A stretch of 64,000 nucleotides of DNA, taken from assembly GCF_015694735.1 (NCBI RefSeq), contig NZ_JADQDP010000006.1:1-64000 (forward strand), written 5' to 3'. Of this stretch, positions 50,467-59,739 are shown in pieces. The notes under the pieces are model-generated. The model made no database searches. It saw only the letters and a list, made by a program, of their open reading frames with translations, and was not told where the DNA came from. This DNA is from Hymenobacter properus (GTDB taxonomy: Bacteria; Bacteroidota; Bacteroidia; Cytophagales; Hymenobacteraceae). The number at the start of each line of letters is the position of its first letter. Positions within the stretch are counted from its first letter, which is position 1. Both the position numbers and the translations under genes were made by a program.

Positions 50467-53400
50467 CTATTGCTCCACCGCCACTTTGCGCGTCAGCACT
50501 TCCGGGCCGCTTTGCACGCGCAGGGTGTAGAGGCCAGCGGCCAGCCCGCGCGTAACAAGGCGCTGCGCCCCAGCCATGAGGGGCTGCATGCGCACCGTCT
50601 GGCCCAACGCGTTAAGCAGGCTGACGGTGCCGGCGCCGAGGCGGGCGCTGCCCAGGTCGAGGGTTAGCTCGCCGCCGGTCACGGGGTTGGGGTACACTTG
50701 CATGAGTTTTTCGAGCGGACTGCGGGTGCCAAGCGGCGTCAGGCCCAGGGTGAAGGTGCCGGTGCCGGTGGAGGCGTAGCCGCTCACGGCCAGGTAGTAG
50801 CGCTGCCCGGCAGTGAGGTTCGGAATGGTGACCGTGCCCAGGCTCTGGCCGGCCCCGGCGCTGGCCTGGCAAAACACTTGCACGAAGCCGCTGGAGCAGG
50901 TGCTGGCCGTGAACAGGCGCACCAGCCCGGCGCCGGCCCCGCTGGTATAGAGCGTAAGGCTGCTACCGGTCGGCGTCAGCGTGTACCACGCGTCGCGGGG
51001 CAGCTGGGCGCCCGAGCAGGTGGGCAGGGCGTTGCCGATGCCGCCGCCGGTGCTGGTGGTGGCCAGCACCGTCGAGCCGCTGAGCTGGCCGGTGAGGGGC
51101 AGGGCGCCGCAGGGCTCGTCGTTGGCCAGCGTCATTTGGTCGAAGGTGATGGTGCGGGCGTCGTTGCTGGGCTGGCCGTCGGGCTGGCCGTTGGGCAGGC
51201 TGCTGGTCACCGTCAGCGTGTAGGTGCCCGTTTGGGTAAGCGTGATGCCGGTGGTGAAGGTCAGCTGGCGCCCGGCGCCCGGGGCCAGGCTCAGGCCGCT
51301 GAAGGTTTGGGCGTTGGACGCGGGCGTGGCCCCGTTGTTCACGGCGTAGGTCAGCGTGACGGTGTTCAGCACAGCCGTGCCGTTGTTGTAAATGGTGGCC
51401 ATCACCGGGTTGTTGCCCAGCACGCCGGTCGTCGCGGGCGCGTCAATGCTCAGCAGGACCACGTCGTTGGGCACGGCGCTGAATTCGTAAGCCCCGATGT
51501 CGGGCGTGCTGCCGCGCAGCGCACCGGTGAAGTCGCGCGGCACGCGGGCCAGGATGGCGGGGGTGCCGGCGCCGTCGAGTGCGGCGCCGGTGGGCCGCAG
51601 GTTGCCGGTGGCGGGCGCCGTGAACAAGGGCATGGTTTGCAGGCTGTTCTGGTCGTAGGCGGCGTTGTTCACTGCCTTCCAGTCGGCCAGCGTGGCCTGG
51701 TTGGTGTTGAAGTAGCCGGTGTAGAAGCCCGCGCCCGTGCCAACGTACAAGTCGTTGTAGTTAGACGTGATTGTCGAGGTGTTTGCGTCGAAATACAGCG
51801 CATAGCGGCTGCCAGTGCCGCCGCGCGTCACGCTCACCAGGTTGTTGCGGAAGTCCACGTTGGTGGCGGCCGTCGTCTGGTAGAAGCCGTAGCAGTTGGC
51901 GTTGCCGGTGTAGGCCGTGTTGTCGAGCGACACGGTGTTGTGGTAGTAGCGGCAGAAGCTCGAGCCCGAGTTGTAGAGGCCGTATTCGGCCGCGTTGCCG
52001 TTGAAGTTGTAGATGAGGTTGTTCACCACGTCGTTTTCCTGCCCGGCTGCCCCGTTGTTGCCGATGATATAGATGCCGTAGGCGCTGGTGGTGGTGGCCG
52101 TGCCCGCCATGAACGGGTCGTGGATGCGGTTGCTTTCGATGGCTAAGTTGATGTTGTTGAAGCAATACATGCCATAGAACATGCCGGCGCTGGTGATTGG
52201 CAGCGCGGAACGGTGCACGTTGTTGCCGATGACCCGGCTGCCGCTGCTGAACGTTACATTGATGCCGTAGCTGGCAAAGTCCCGCACCTCGTTGTCTGTA
52301 ACGCGCAGGCGCAGCAGGCGGTTGGAGCCGCTGACGCCACCTAGCTGTAGCGCGATTTGGCTGCCGGTTATGGAGTTGCGCTCAATGCGCAGGTTGTTGG
52401 CGTTGCCCACCGGCACCGCGGAGCCAAGCGGATTAGTGGCCGAGATGCCAGCACTGCTCGGTGCATTCGGCGACGACCGAATGACGCAGTCCGCAATGCG
52501 GTTGTTTTCGGCCGCTCCCACCAGCTGCACGGCGTTGCTGTACAGCGTGTCGTTGGAGGCGTCGATGGTGAGGTTCTTCAGGGTCACGTAATCGGTCGCC
52601 AGCAGCGACACCACGCCCCGCTGGGTGGCGGAGCCGTCGAAGCGCAGGGTCTGCTTGCTGCTGCCGCCGTCCACCACAATGGTATCGGTGGCGCTCACGC
52701 CAGCCACCACGCCCAGCACGAAAGGCTCCACGTAAGGGCCGTTCAGCACGTTCAGGCGCACGGTTCCGCTCACGCCCCCGCCGTTCAGCGAAGCCGCCGC
52801 ATCGGTGAAGCTGGCGAAATTGGTGCCGCCGGTGGGCTGCTGCTTGTTGATGGTGTAAGTGCCCCGTAGGCTCGGATAGGCCGTGGTCGTTTGTGTGTTG
52901 TTGTTGGGATTAGTGTCGGGCAGGCCGTTGGGCAGGCTGGCCGTCACTGTCACGGTGCTGGGGCCGGCCACCAGCACGGGCTGCGTGCTGAACGTGAGGC
53001 TTTGCGTGGCCGCGGCGGGCAGGGCCGGGCTCAGCGCGAACGTCTGGACCACGGGCGTGCCGCCGTTCAGCACGTACTGCAGCTGCACGGACGTCAGCGG
53101 GCTGGTGCCGTTGTTCAGGATGGTCACGGTCACGGGGGTGCTGCCCAGCGTCACCGGCGATGCCGGTGAGTCAATACGCAGCAGGGCCACGTCGAGGGCC
53201 GGCGCGGTGAATTCGTAAGCGCCCATGTCCGGGGCGGTGGTGCTGCGCACCGCCCCGGTCACGTCCTGCGGCACACGGGCGAGGGGGAGGGCCCGGCCGT
53301 CGAGGGGGCTGGAAGTCGGCTTCAGGTTGCCAAGGGCCAGGTTTTCAAACCCCGGGTTGGCGGCGGTGCTGCGCGGGTCGTAGAGGCCGCCGGCGGCCGC

Positions 53401-54699
53401 TTGCCAGGCCGCCAGGGTCGGGTAGTCGGTGCTGGCGATGTTGCCAGTCACGAAAGTGCTGCCCTGCCCGCTCAGGCAGTTGTAGTCGGAGGCGATGGAA
53501 CCGGGCGTGCCCACCGACAGGAAGATGGCGTATTGCGTCTTGGCACCGCCCCGGTTCATGTTCACCACATTGTTCTTGAATTCCACGTTAGTGCCCTGCA
53601 ATTGGTAGTAGCCATAAGCGTTGTCGAAGGCGGGAATGATGGGCGTGGTGATGTCGATGGAATTGTGATAGTAGCGGTTGTAGTTGGCGCCGACGTTGAA
53701 AATGCCGTTGGTAGTGCCCGTCGTCACAATGTCATACACCAGGTTGTTGACGAAGTCGTTCGGGGCAGTGGCCGTGGCCGCGGTGCCCGTGCTCACGTAA
53801 ATGCCGTAGGCGGAGAGGTTGTAGGTCTGGGCCCCGGCCACGAAGGCCGTGTGCAAACGGTTTTTTTCCACCGCCGCCCCGCTCACGCCGCTAGCCAGGT
53901 AAATGCCGTAGTAAGCAGCCGGATTGGCGAGCGTAGGCCGGGTCACCTCGTTGCCAATGAGCTGCGGGCCGCTCAGGGCGCCGATGTAGATGCCGAAGCG
54001 GTAGAAGTCGCGCACGGTATTGTTGGTCATCACGATGCCCGGCGTCGGCGCGCTGGAGGTGTTGCCCATTGCCACGATGCCGTAGGTGCCGCCGTTCACG
54101 GTATTGCCGCTGAGGGTGAGTTTCTGGCTGGCCGTGGTGCCGGTGCTGGTCATGCTCGTGGCGGTAGCGGCCGACACGATGCCGGCACAACTGGCCGTGG
54201 TGTTGCAGGTCACGGTGCAGTTGCTCACAACATTATCATCAGCATTGTTGACTAGTTGAATGCCCCAGCCGTAGGTGCCCGTGGCCCCGCCGGTGGCCAC
54301 CACCGTCAGGTTGTTTAGGGTCACGAAGTCGGCCCCGTTGAGGGTGATAACGGCCGGCTCTGCCGCCACCGTGGCCTGAAACTGGATGGTGCGCCCGTTG
54401 CCGTCGAAGGTGATGCGGTTGGTGGCGCTGCTGCCCGCAATGGCCGGCAGCCGCAACTGCTCTACGTAAGGCCCGCCGCTCACGCTGAAGGTCACCGGCC
54501 CGCTCACGCCCCTGGTGGCCAGGTCCGAAGCTGCCGCCCCGAAGCTGGCGTAGTTAGTACCGCCCGTGGGTTGGGCACTGTTGATGGTGTAGGCGCCGCT
54601 GAGCTGGGCCAAGGCCGCCGGGCCGCTGAGCAGCAGCGCGACGAGGACGCCGGCCGCCCGCCCGCGTTGACAAAGAAGACGAGTAAAAGCTGTGAGCAT
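50467..54699 (-). CDS. Large T9SS-secreted parallel beta-helix protein with internal duplication
   Basis: 1410 residues. Signal peptide (AAGVLVALLLSGPAALA), then unit 1: opening GAYTINSAQPTGGTNYASF, a right-handed beta-helix region rich in NN and repeat turns (VVSNCTVTCN, GNTVNGGTYGIV), and a CARDB-like domain. Unit 2 repeats this from about residue 610 (GTYTINKQQPTGGTNFASF). A PPC-like domain follows (about 1190-1320, NDEPCGALPLTGQLSG…AWYTLTP), then a T9SS type A sorting domain (about 1325-1410, MQVYPNPVTGGELTLDLG). Probably a surface polysaccharide-binding or adhesive protein; enzymatic activity cannot be shown. It is divergent from the kinase gene at 54957. Confidence 0.85.
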   Translation of the reverse strand: MLTAFTRLLCQRGRAAGVLVALLLSGPAALAQLSGAYTINSAQPTGGTNYASFGAAASDLATRGVSGPVTFSVSGGPYVEQLRLPAIAGSSATNRITFDGNGRTIQFQATVAAEPAVITLNGADFVTLNNLTVVATGGATGTYGWGIQLVNNADDNVVSNCTVTCNTTASCAGIVSAATATSMTSTGTTASQKLTLSGNTVNGGTYGIVAMGNTSSAPTPGIVMTNNTVRDFYRFGIYIGALSGPQLIGNEVTRPTLANPAAYYGIYLASGVSGAAVEKNRLHTAFVAGAQTYNLSAYGIYVSTGTAATATAPNDFVNNLVYDIVTTGTTNGIFNVGANYNRYYHNSIDITTPIIPAFDNAYGYYQLQGTNVEFKNNVVNMNRGGAKTQYAIFLSVGTPGSIASDYNCLSGQGSTFVTGNIASTDYPTLAAWQAAAGGLYDPRSTAANPGFENLALGNLKPTSSPLDGRALPLARVPQDVTGAVRSTTAPDMGAYEFTAPALDVALLRIDSPASPVTLGSTPVTVTILNNGTSPLTSVQLQYVLNGGTPVVQTFALSPALPAAATQSLTFSTQPVLVAGPSTVTVTASLPNGLPDTNPNNNTQTTTAYPSLRGTYTINKQQPTGGTNFASFTDAAASLNGGGVSGTVRLNVLNGPYVEPFVLGVVAGVSATDTIVVDGGSSKQTLRFDGSATQRGVVSLLATDYVTLKNLTIDASNDTLYSNAVQLVGAAENNRIADCVIRSSPNAPSSAGISATNPLGSAVPVGNANNLRIERNSITGSQIALQLGGVSGSNRLLRLRVTDNEVRDFASYGINVTFSSGSRVIGNNVHRSALPITSAGMFYGMYCFNNINLAIESNRIHDPFMAGTATTTSAYGIYIIGNNGAAGQENDVVNNLIYNFNGNAAEYGLYNSGSSFCRYYHNTVSLDNTAYTGNANCYGFYQTTAATNVDFRNNLVSVTRGGTGSRYALYFDANTSTITSNYNDLYVGTGAGFYTGYFNTNQATLADWKAVNNAAYDQNSLQTMPLFTAPATGNLRPTGAALDGAGTPAILARVPRDFTGALRGSTPDIGAYEFSAVPNDVVLLSIDAPATTGVLGNNPVMATIYNNGTAVLNTVTLTYAVNNGATPASNAQTFSGLSLAPGAGRQLTFTTGITLTQTGTYTLTVTSSLPNGQPDGQPSNDARTITFDQMTLANDEPCGALPLTGQLSGSTVLATTSTGGGIGNALPTCSGAQLPRDAWYTLTPTGSSLTLYTSGAGAGLVRLFTASTCSSGFVQVFCQASAGAGQSLGTVTIPNLTAGQRYYLAVSGYASTGTGTFTLGLTPLGTRSPLEKLMQVYPNPVTGGELTLDLGSARLGAGTVSLLNALGQTVRMQPLMAGAQRLVTRGLAAGLYTLRVQSGPEVLTRKVAVEQ

Positions 54700-54831
54700 C
54701 AGGTTGAAATAAAAGGGTGGAAGAAACGACGGATAAGCAGAGCCCTTCGGTAGGTGCGCTGCGCACCGGTTCGGGCCTACCGGATGGGTAAGGTATTTCC
54801 AGCGGCAATCGGGTGTTAGCCGGGTGGCGCC

Positions 54832-54883
54832 AGTTCGGCGGTTTGCGCCGCCAGTCCGGCGCCGGATGGCGCGAAATCCGGCG
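54832..54883. promoter_or_regulatory. Candidate LytTR operator: three 9-bp direct repeats
   Basis: AGTTCGGCG (54832-54840), AGTCCGGCG (54853-54861) and AATCCGGCG (54875-54883) are spaced 21 and 22 bp start to start, i.e. two helical turns, as in known LytTR sites. The middle copy overlaps the palindrome TCCGGCGCCGGA. A weak -7-like TACTTTTA follows at 54911-54918. The array sits in the divergent gap between the 1410-residue protein and the kinase/LytTR operon. Confidence 0.5.
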
Positions 54884-54956
54884 CCGCTAGGCCGTTCGCG
54901 TCGAAGCCCGTACTTTTAAGGAGCGACAGTCTTCCTTGATTAGTCCCGCTTTGCTC

Positions 54957-56906
54957 ATGACGCGCCTCGTTTGCTTGCTGCTTTGGCTGCTGCCGCTGGC
55001 CGGGCCCCGCGTTGCGGCGGCCCAGGCCCGCCCCGATAGCCTGCGCCGCGCCCTGGGCACGGCTCTGCCCGATACCAACCGCGTACTGCTGCTGCACTCC
55101 CTTTGCTGGACCACCACCACCGACGACGCTCCCGCCGCGCAAGCTTACGGTCGGCAGGGCCTGGCGCTGGCCCGGCAGCTGCACTATGGTTGGGGCGAGG
55201 TGTGGCTGCTCAATGCCCTGGCCCGCCTCGCTTATTTGCAGCAAGACGACCCGGGCGCCACGCGCTACTACCAGCAGGCCATTCGCCGGGCCGGGCCGCG
55301 AGCCCGCGACGCCCGGCAGGTAAGCATGGCCCTGCTTGGCCTGGGGCGCATTGCCGTGCGGCAACACGATTTTACCGAAGGCGAGAAATACTTCCGGCAG
55401 GCCCTAGCCCGGATGCAGCAGCAGGCCACGTCCATCAACGACCTCGGCGTGGCCCAGAACCACCTGGCCATGCTCTACGCCGACTGGCTGCGCTCGGGCG
55501 AGGCCCGGCCCGACTCGGTGCCGCGCCTCAGCTTGTATTACGCCCGGCAGGCCCTGGCCAGCTTCCGGCGCGTGCCGGCCAGCATCCGGCTGGCCGCCTG
55601 CCTCAGCGACCTGGGCGAGGTGCACGCCTTGCACCACCGCTACGACTCGGCCGAATACTACCACCGCGCCGCGTTGCGGCTGGCCGAGCAATTTGGCGAG
55701 CAGTTCGGCATTGTGCAAACGCAGCTGAGCCTGGCCGAGGTGCTGCTGGCCCGGCACCGCCCCGCCGAAGCCGTGGCCCAGTTGCGCCCGGCCCTGCGCG
55801 GCGCCCGCCAGCTCCGCGCCGCCGGCCTCGAAGCCCAGGCCCGCCAGCGCCTGGCCGCTGCCCTGGCCGCCACCGGGCAGGGCCTCGAAGCCTACGAGCA
55901 GGCCCGCGCCGGCCATGCCCTCCTCGACAGCACCCAGGCCGCCGAGCGCCGCCAGGACCTGTCGCGCCTGCGCGTGCAGTTCGATTCGGAGCGGCAGCAG
56001 AGCCGCGTGCGCGAGCTCACGGCCCGCACCCAATTGCAGCGTCGCTACCTGTGGTGGCTGGGCGGCCTGCTGCTGGCTGTGGCCGCCGGGCTGCTGGCCT
56101 CGGGCCTGCTGGCGTGGCGCCTACGCCGCAGCCGCGCCCAGCTGGCCCGCCAAAACGAGGCCCTCACCGCCACCCGCGCCGAGCAAGACCGCCTCTACGC
56201 CCTCATTGCCCACGACCTGCGCTCGCCCGTGGTGGCCTTCGCCGGCCTCTCCGACCTGCTCACCAGCTACGTCGAGCGCCAGGACACGGCCCGCCTGCTG
56301 CGCTTGGGCGGGCGCATGCGCCAGGCCGCCGAGGGCCTGCGCGCCCTGCTCGACAACCTGCTCAGCTGGGCGCTGGCCCAGCGCGGCGAACTCACGGCCC
56401 ACCCCGAGCCGCTGCCCGCCGCCGCCCTGCTGGCCGAGGCCGCCGAGCTGTACCGGCCCGCTGCCGAGGCCGCCGGCGTGGCCCTGCACGTGGCCCCCGA
56501 CGCCACCGGCCACCTGCTGGCCGACCGCAACATGACGCGCGCCGTGCTGCGCAACCTCATCAGCAACGCCCTGCGGGCCACCGACCCTGGCGGCAGCATC
56601 ACCCTGGCCACGGCCACGGCCGAAGCCGGATTTGGCAGCCTGCTGGTGCGCGATACCGGCGAGGGCATGTCGGAAGCGCAGTTGCACCGCCTGCTGGGGC
56701 CTGCGCCTGTCAGCGTCGGGCGCTCGGGGGTGGCCGGGTTCGGGCTGCGGCTGAGCCAAACCTTCGCCCGCGTCCAGGGCGGCCGGCTGATGCTGCACAG
56801 CCGGCTCAGCGAGGGCACGACGGCCGTGCTCAGCTTGCCAGTGGCCCCGGCCCCGCCCGCAGAGCCGGTGGTAGTGGGCCGGGTCGCGGACGTTGCGGTG
56901 ACCTGA
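54957..56906 (+). CDS. TPR-containing sensor histidine kinase
   Basis: 649 residues from ATG 54957. Signal peptide (LVCLLLWLLPLAGPRVAAA), a periplasmic TPR region (about 75-330; ARLAYLQQDDPGATRYYQQAI, EGEKYFRQALARM), a membrane helix (about 364-387), a short coiled coil, a HisKA domain with H419 in ALIAHDLRSP, and an HATPase (N box NLISNALRA, DTGEGMS, GFGLRLS). This is the standard Bacteroidota TPR kinase that works with a LytTR regulator, and such a gene follows 115 nt downstream. The input signal is unknown. Confidence 0.92.
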   Translation: MTRLVCLLLWLLPLAGPRVAAAQARPDSLRRALGTALPDTNRVLLLHSLCWTTTTDDAPAAQAYGRQGLALARQLHYGWGEVWLLNALARLAYLQQDDPGATRYYQQAIRRAGPRARDARQVSMALLGLGRIAVRQHDFTEGEKYFRQALARMQQQATSINDLGVAQNHLAMLYADWLRSGEARPDSVPRLSLYYARQALASFRRVPASIRLAACLSDLGEVHALHHRYDSAEYYHRAALRLAEQFGEQFGIVQTQLSLAEVLLARHRPAEAVAQLRPALRGARQLRAAGLEAQARQRLAAALAATGQGLEAYEQARAGHALLDSTQAAERRQDLSRLRVQFDSERQQSRVRELTARTQLQRRYLWWLGGLLLAVAAGLLASGLLAWRLRRSRAQLARQNEALTATRAEQDRLYALIAHDLRSPVVAFAGLSDLLTSYVERQDTARLLRLGGRMRQAAEGLRALLDNLLSWALAQRGELTAHPEPLPAAALLAEAAELYRPAAEAAGVALHVAPDATGHLLADRNMTRAVLRNLISNALRATDPGGSITLATATAEAGFGSLLVRDTGEGMSEAQLHRLLGPAPVSVGRSGVAGFGLRLSQTFARVQGGRLMLHSRLSEGTTAVLSLPVAPAPPAEPVVVGRVADVAVT

Positions 56907-57021
56907 TGGGTCGGCAAGCTGGTGTTTCGGGGCAGTTGCGTATTTTCGGCGGTAGTTTGCGGGCGCGCACTTCCTGGCCGGTTTGGTTTCTTGCTGCGCC
57001 ATCTGCCCCACTTCCCGCCCC

Positions 57022-57780
57022 ATGGCCGACGCTTTACCCTTGCGCGTACTTATTGTAGAAGACGAGCCCCTGTATGCCGACCAGTTGGAGTTGCACCTGC
57101 ACAAGCTGGGATATGAACCGGTGGGCCCTGCCACCAACGCCCGCACCGCTCTGGCCCTGTTCCGCGCCGAGCCTGTTGATTTAGTACTGCTCGACGTGCA
57201 GCTGCGCGGGGCAATGGACGGTATTGAACTGGCTGCTGAGCTGCGGGCGCTGCGGCCCGTGCCGCTGCTGTTTCTGACGTCGCTGGCCGACGAGGCCACC
57301 TTTGCTCGCGCCCGGCCGCTGGGTCCGGCCGCCTACCTCACCAAGCCCGTGGCAGCCGACGCCCTGCAGCGCGCCCTGGCGCTGGCCATCGACCACTTCG
57401 CGGCGCCGCCTGCCCCAGCCGAAGCTTCGCCCGAACCGCCGGCCGCCTCCCGGCGCGCGTCCGACGCGCTGTTTGTGAAGGAAAATGGCCTGCTCGAAAA
57501 AATCTGCCTGGGCGAAGTCCGCAGCGTAGAAGCGCACGACAAGCTCTGCCGCTTGGTGCTGCCCGACCGCACGGTGCAGGTTCGCATGGCTTTGCGCGAG
57601 CTGGTGCACCACCTGCCCGCCGACCGGTTCGTGCAAATTCAGCGCAGCTACTACGTTAACCTCGACCACATCCGGCGGCTCGACCCGGTGCGCAGCGTGC
57701 TGCAAGTGGGCGAGCAGCTGCTGCCCGTCAGCGAAACCTTTTACGCCGAGCTGCTGCGCCGTCTGCCCACGCTGGGGTGA
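57022..57780 (+). CDS. LytTR-family response regulator
   Basis: 252 residues from ATG 57022 (MADALPLRVLIVEDE). Receiver domain with E13-D14, phosphoacceptor D58 in LLDVQLRG, and the Lys in YLTKPV. A linker rich in Pro/Ala/Glu precedes a LytTR DNA-binding domain (about 155-252; EVRSVEAHDKLCRLVL, FVQIQRSYYVNLDHIRRLD). Cognate partner of the TPR kinase. LytTR proteins bind paired direct repeats; a matching array lies upstream of the kinase gene, which suggests autoregulation or control of the divergent surface protein. Confidence 0.93.
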   Translation: MADALPLRVLIVEDEPLYADQLELHLHKLGYEPVGPATNARTALALFRAEPVDLVLLDVQLRGAMDGIELAAELRALRPVPLLFLTSLADEATFARARPLGPAAYLTKPVAADALQRALALAIDHFAAPPAPAEASPEPPAASRRASDALFVKENGLLEKICLGEVRSVEAHDKLCRLVLPDRTVQVRMALRELVHHLPADRFVQIQRSYYVNLDHIRRLDPVRSVLQVGEQLLPVSETFYAELLRRLPTLG

Positions 57781-57835
57781 TTTTTAAATGGAAAGGCTAT
57801 TGGCTAAAAAAAACGTTCCAGCGCCTTGTCCGAAC

Positions 57836-57934
57836 GTCATGCTGAGCGCAGCCGAAGCATCTCTACCATAGTAGCAATTCAATCAAAAGGGATTACTTGC
57901 GCGGTAGAGATGCTTCGACTGCGCTCAGCATGAC
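57836..57934. repeat. Dispersed inverted repeat after the LytTR regulator
   Basis: GTCATGCTGAGCGCAGCCG plus AAGCATCTCTACC is mirrored by GCGGTAGAGATGCTTCGA plus CTGCGCTCAGCATGAC. The loop (about 36 nt) contains AATTCAATCAAAAGGGATTA. It lies between convergent genes, so this copy is not in a 5' leader. Confidence 0.92.
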
Positions 57935-57963
57935 GGGCTGGAGACACATTTATAGAATCAAGA

Positions 57964-57998
57964 AGGCCGGCCCCGCTATTGGCAGAACCGGCCTTTTC
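57964..57998. terminator. Terminator between the regulator gene and hppD
   Basis: AAGGCCGG (57964-57971) pairs with CCGGCCTT (57989-57996), followed by TT on the plus strand. Located between convergent genes. Confidence 0.75.
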
Positions 57999-58020
57999 AG
58001 TATTGGCTTCGACCTAAATA

Positions 58021-59154
58021 TTACAGGTTGCCGCGCAGGGCCTGCTCGCGCTCGATGCTCTCAAACAGGGCCTTGAAGTTGCCTTTGCCGAAGCTCTTGG
58101 CGCCTTTGCGCTGGATGATTTCGTAGAACACGGTGGGCCGGTCTTCCACGGGTTTGGTGAAAATCTGGAGCAGGTAGCCCTCGTCGTCGCGGTCTACGAG
58201 CAAGTTCAGGGCTTTCAGCGACTCGATGTCCTCGTCGATGGCACCCACGCGCTCGGCCAGGTCTTCGTAGTAGGAGGCCGGCACGCTCAGGAACTCCACG
58301 CCGCGGCGGCGCAGCTCGGTCACGGTGCTGCGGATGTCTTTGGTGGCGATGGCGATGTGCTGCACGCCGGGCGAGTGGTAGAAGTCGAGGTACTCTTCAA
58401 TCTGCGACTTTTTCTTGCCTTCGGCGGGCTCGTTGATGGGGAACTTAACGTAGCCGTTGCCGTTGCTCATCACCTTGCTCATCAGGGCCGAATACTCGGT
58501 CGAGATGTCTTCGTCGTCGAAGGTGAGCAGGAGCTTGAAGCCCATTACGTCCTCGTAGAACTTCACCCACTGGTTCATTTCGCCCCAGCCCACGTTGCCC
58601 ACGCAGTGGTCGACGTGGATGAGGCCCACCGGCGCGCCCTGCGGCACGTTGCTGCTCTTGGCCACGAAGCCGGGCATGAACGGACCGCTGTAGTTGGTGC
58701 GCTCCACGAAGGTGTGGATGGTTTCGCCGTAAGTATAAATGCCCGAGAGGGTTACCGAGCCGTGCTCATCTTGCAGGGTGTAGGGCTCAAAGGCCGACTT
58801 AGCGCCGCGCTTGGTGGTTTCTTCCCAGGCCGAGCGGGCGTCATCCACCCACAGGGCCATCACCTTTACGCCGTCGCCGTGCTTGGCCACGTGCTGGGTG
58901 ATTTCCGACTCGGGCAGGAGGGAGGTGGTGAGCACCAGCCGGATTTTGCCCTGCTGCAGCACGTAGCTGGCGCGGTCGCGCAGGCCGGTTTCGGGGCCGG
59001 CGTAGGCCACCAGCTCGTAGCCGAAGGCGGCTTGGTAGTAATAGGCCGACTGCTTGGCGTTGCCGACGTAGAACTCCACGTAGTCGGTGCCTTTCAAGGG
59101 CAGGAAGTCGACGGCTTGGGCGGCTTGCACGTCGGGCGAGGTCATGGTTTGCAT
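58021..59154 (-). CDS. hppD: 4-Hydroxyphenylpyruvate dioxygenase
   Basis: 377 residues, two VOC-fold halves. The Fe(II) ligands are H183 (IHVDHCVGNV), H266 (GVQHIAIAT) and E345 (FYEIIQRKG), and the C-terminal KGAKSFGKGNFKALFESIE is the classic HPPD ending. It converts 4-hydroxyphenylpyruvate to homogentisate in tyrosine breakdown. No other homogentisate-pathway genes are within the window. Two in-frame starts (MQTMTSPDV) differ by three residues. Confidence 0.97.
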   Translation of the reverse strand: MQTMTSPDVQAAQAVDFLPLKGTDYVEFYVGNAKQSAYYYQAAFGYELVAYAGPETGLRDRASYVLQQGKIRLVLTTSLLPESEITQHVAKHGDGVKVMALWVDDARSAWEETTKRGAKSAFEPYTLQDEHGSVTLSGIYTYGETIHTFVERTNYSGPFMPGFVAKSSNVPQGAPVGLIHVDHCVGNVGWGEMNQWVKFYEDVMGFKLLLTFDDEDISTEYSALMSKVMSNGNGYVKFPINEPAEGKKKSQIEEYLDFYHSPGVQHIAIATKDIRSTVTELRRRGVEFLSVPASYYEDLAERVGAIDEDIESLKALNLLVDRDDEGYLLQIFTKPVEDRPTVFYEIIQRKGAKSFGKGNFKALFESIEREQALRGNL

Positions 59155-59322
59155 GGGCGAAGGAGGAGATTTAGGGGTGGGTGGTTACGGGAGGTAAAAA
59201 TACGGTTTTGATTGGTATCGCGCCTAAATCGTTTGGCGGCGGCATCTGCTTATGCGGCATGCCGCGTAGGTTTGCCAAAACCTTCCCATTTTTGCAGCCA
59301 ATCATCTGCCTTAGTGCCCCCC

Positions 59323-59709
59323 ATGAAGACCGAAGAACTGAACCGCGCCCTCGTGGCCCTGATTGAGAAGAAAGCCGAGCTGCACAAGCTCACCTATGAC
59401 GACGCCCGCTACGACGACGTGGAAGAGGCCCTGCACGACCTCGAAGACGACTTCAACGATGAATACGGCGACTTCCTCGAAACCGCTCTCGACAAGGTGC
59501 ACACCGACCTGAAATCGGACACCGACGTGCTGCTGCCCACCGCCTACCTGCCCACCAGCGCCACCGCCGCCCCCAGCCCCAAAGAAGGCGTCTGGATTGA
59601 TTCCGAAAAATACCCCGGCAAGGAAGCCCGCCTCACGCTGGTGCCCAACCCCGTGCGCCTCGTGCTGACGGTGGGCAAAACCGTGCAGGAAGAGCTGTGG
59701 AAGGCGTAA
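59323..59709 (+). CDS. Hypothetical acidic protein
   Basis: 128 residues from ATG 59323 (MKTEELNRALVALIEKK). The first 60 residues are a helical, very acidic region (DDARYDDVEEALHDLEDDFNDE); the rest is beta-like (KEARLTLVPNPVRLVLTVG). No signal peptide. I recognise no named domain, but the codon use and clean start after the divergent hppD promoter region support it. A dispersed repeat begins 35 nt after the stop. Confidence 0.7.
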   Translation: MKTEELNRALVALIEKKAELHKLTYDDARYDDVEEALHDLEDDFNDEYGDFLETALDKVHTDLKSDTDVLLPTAYLPTSATAAPSPKEGVWIDSEKYPGKEARLTLVPNPVRLVLTVGKTVQEELWKA

Positions 59710-59739
59710 GAGCACGCGCTGACTGAAAAGAACAAATCC

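Noticed and set aside
50698..52146. 482-codon plus-strand frame opposite the 1410-residue protein
   Set aside because: Val/Gly/Ala/His-rich shadow; no start context or domain.
55103..57058. 651-codon plus-strand frame overlapping the TPR kinase in another phase
   Set aside because: Arg/Pro/Gly-rich product typical of a frame-shifted GC-rich gene; the kinase frame carries all motifs.
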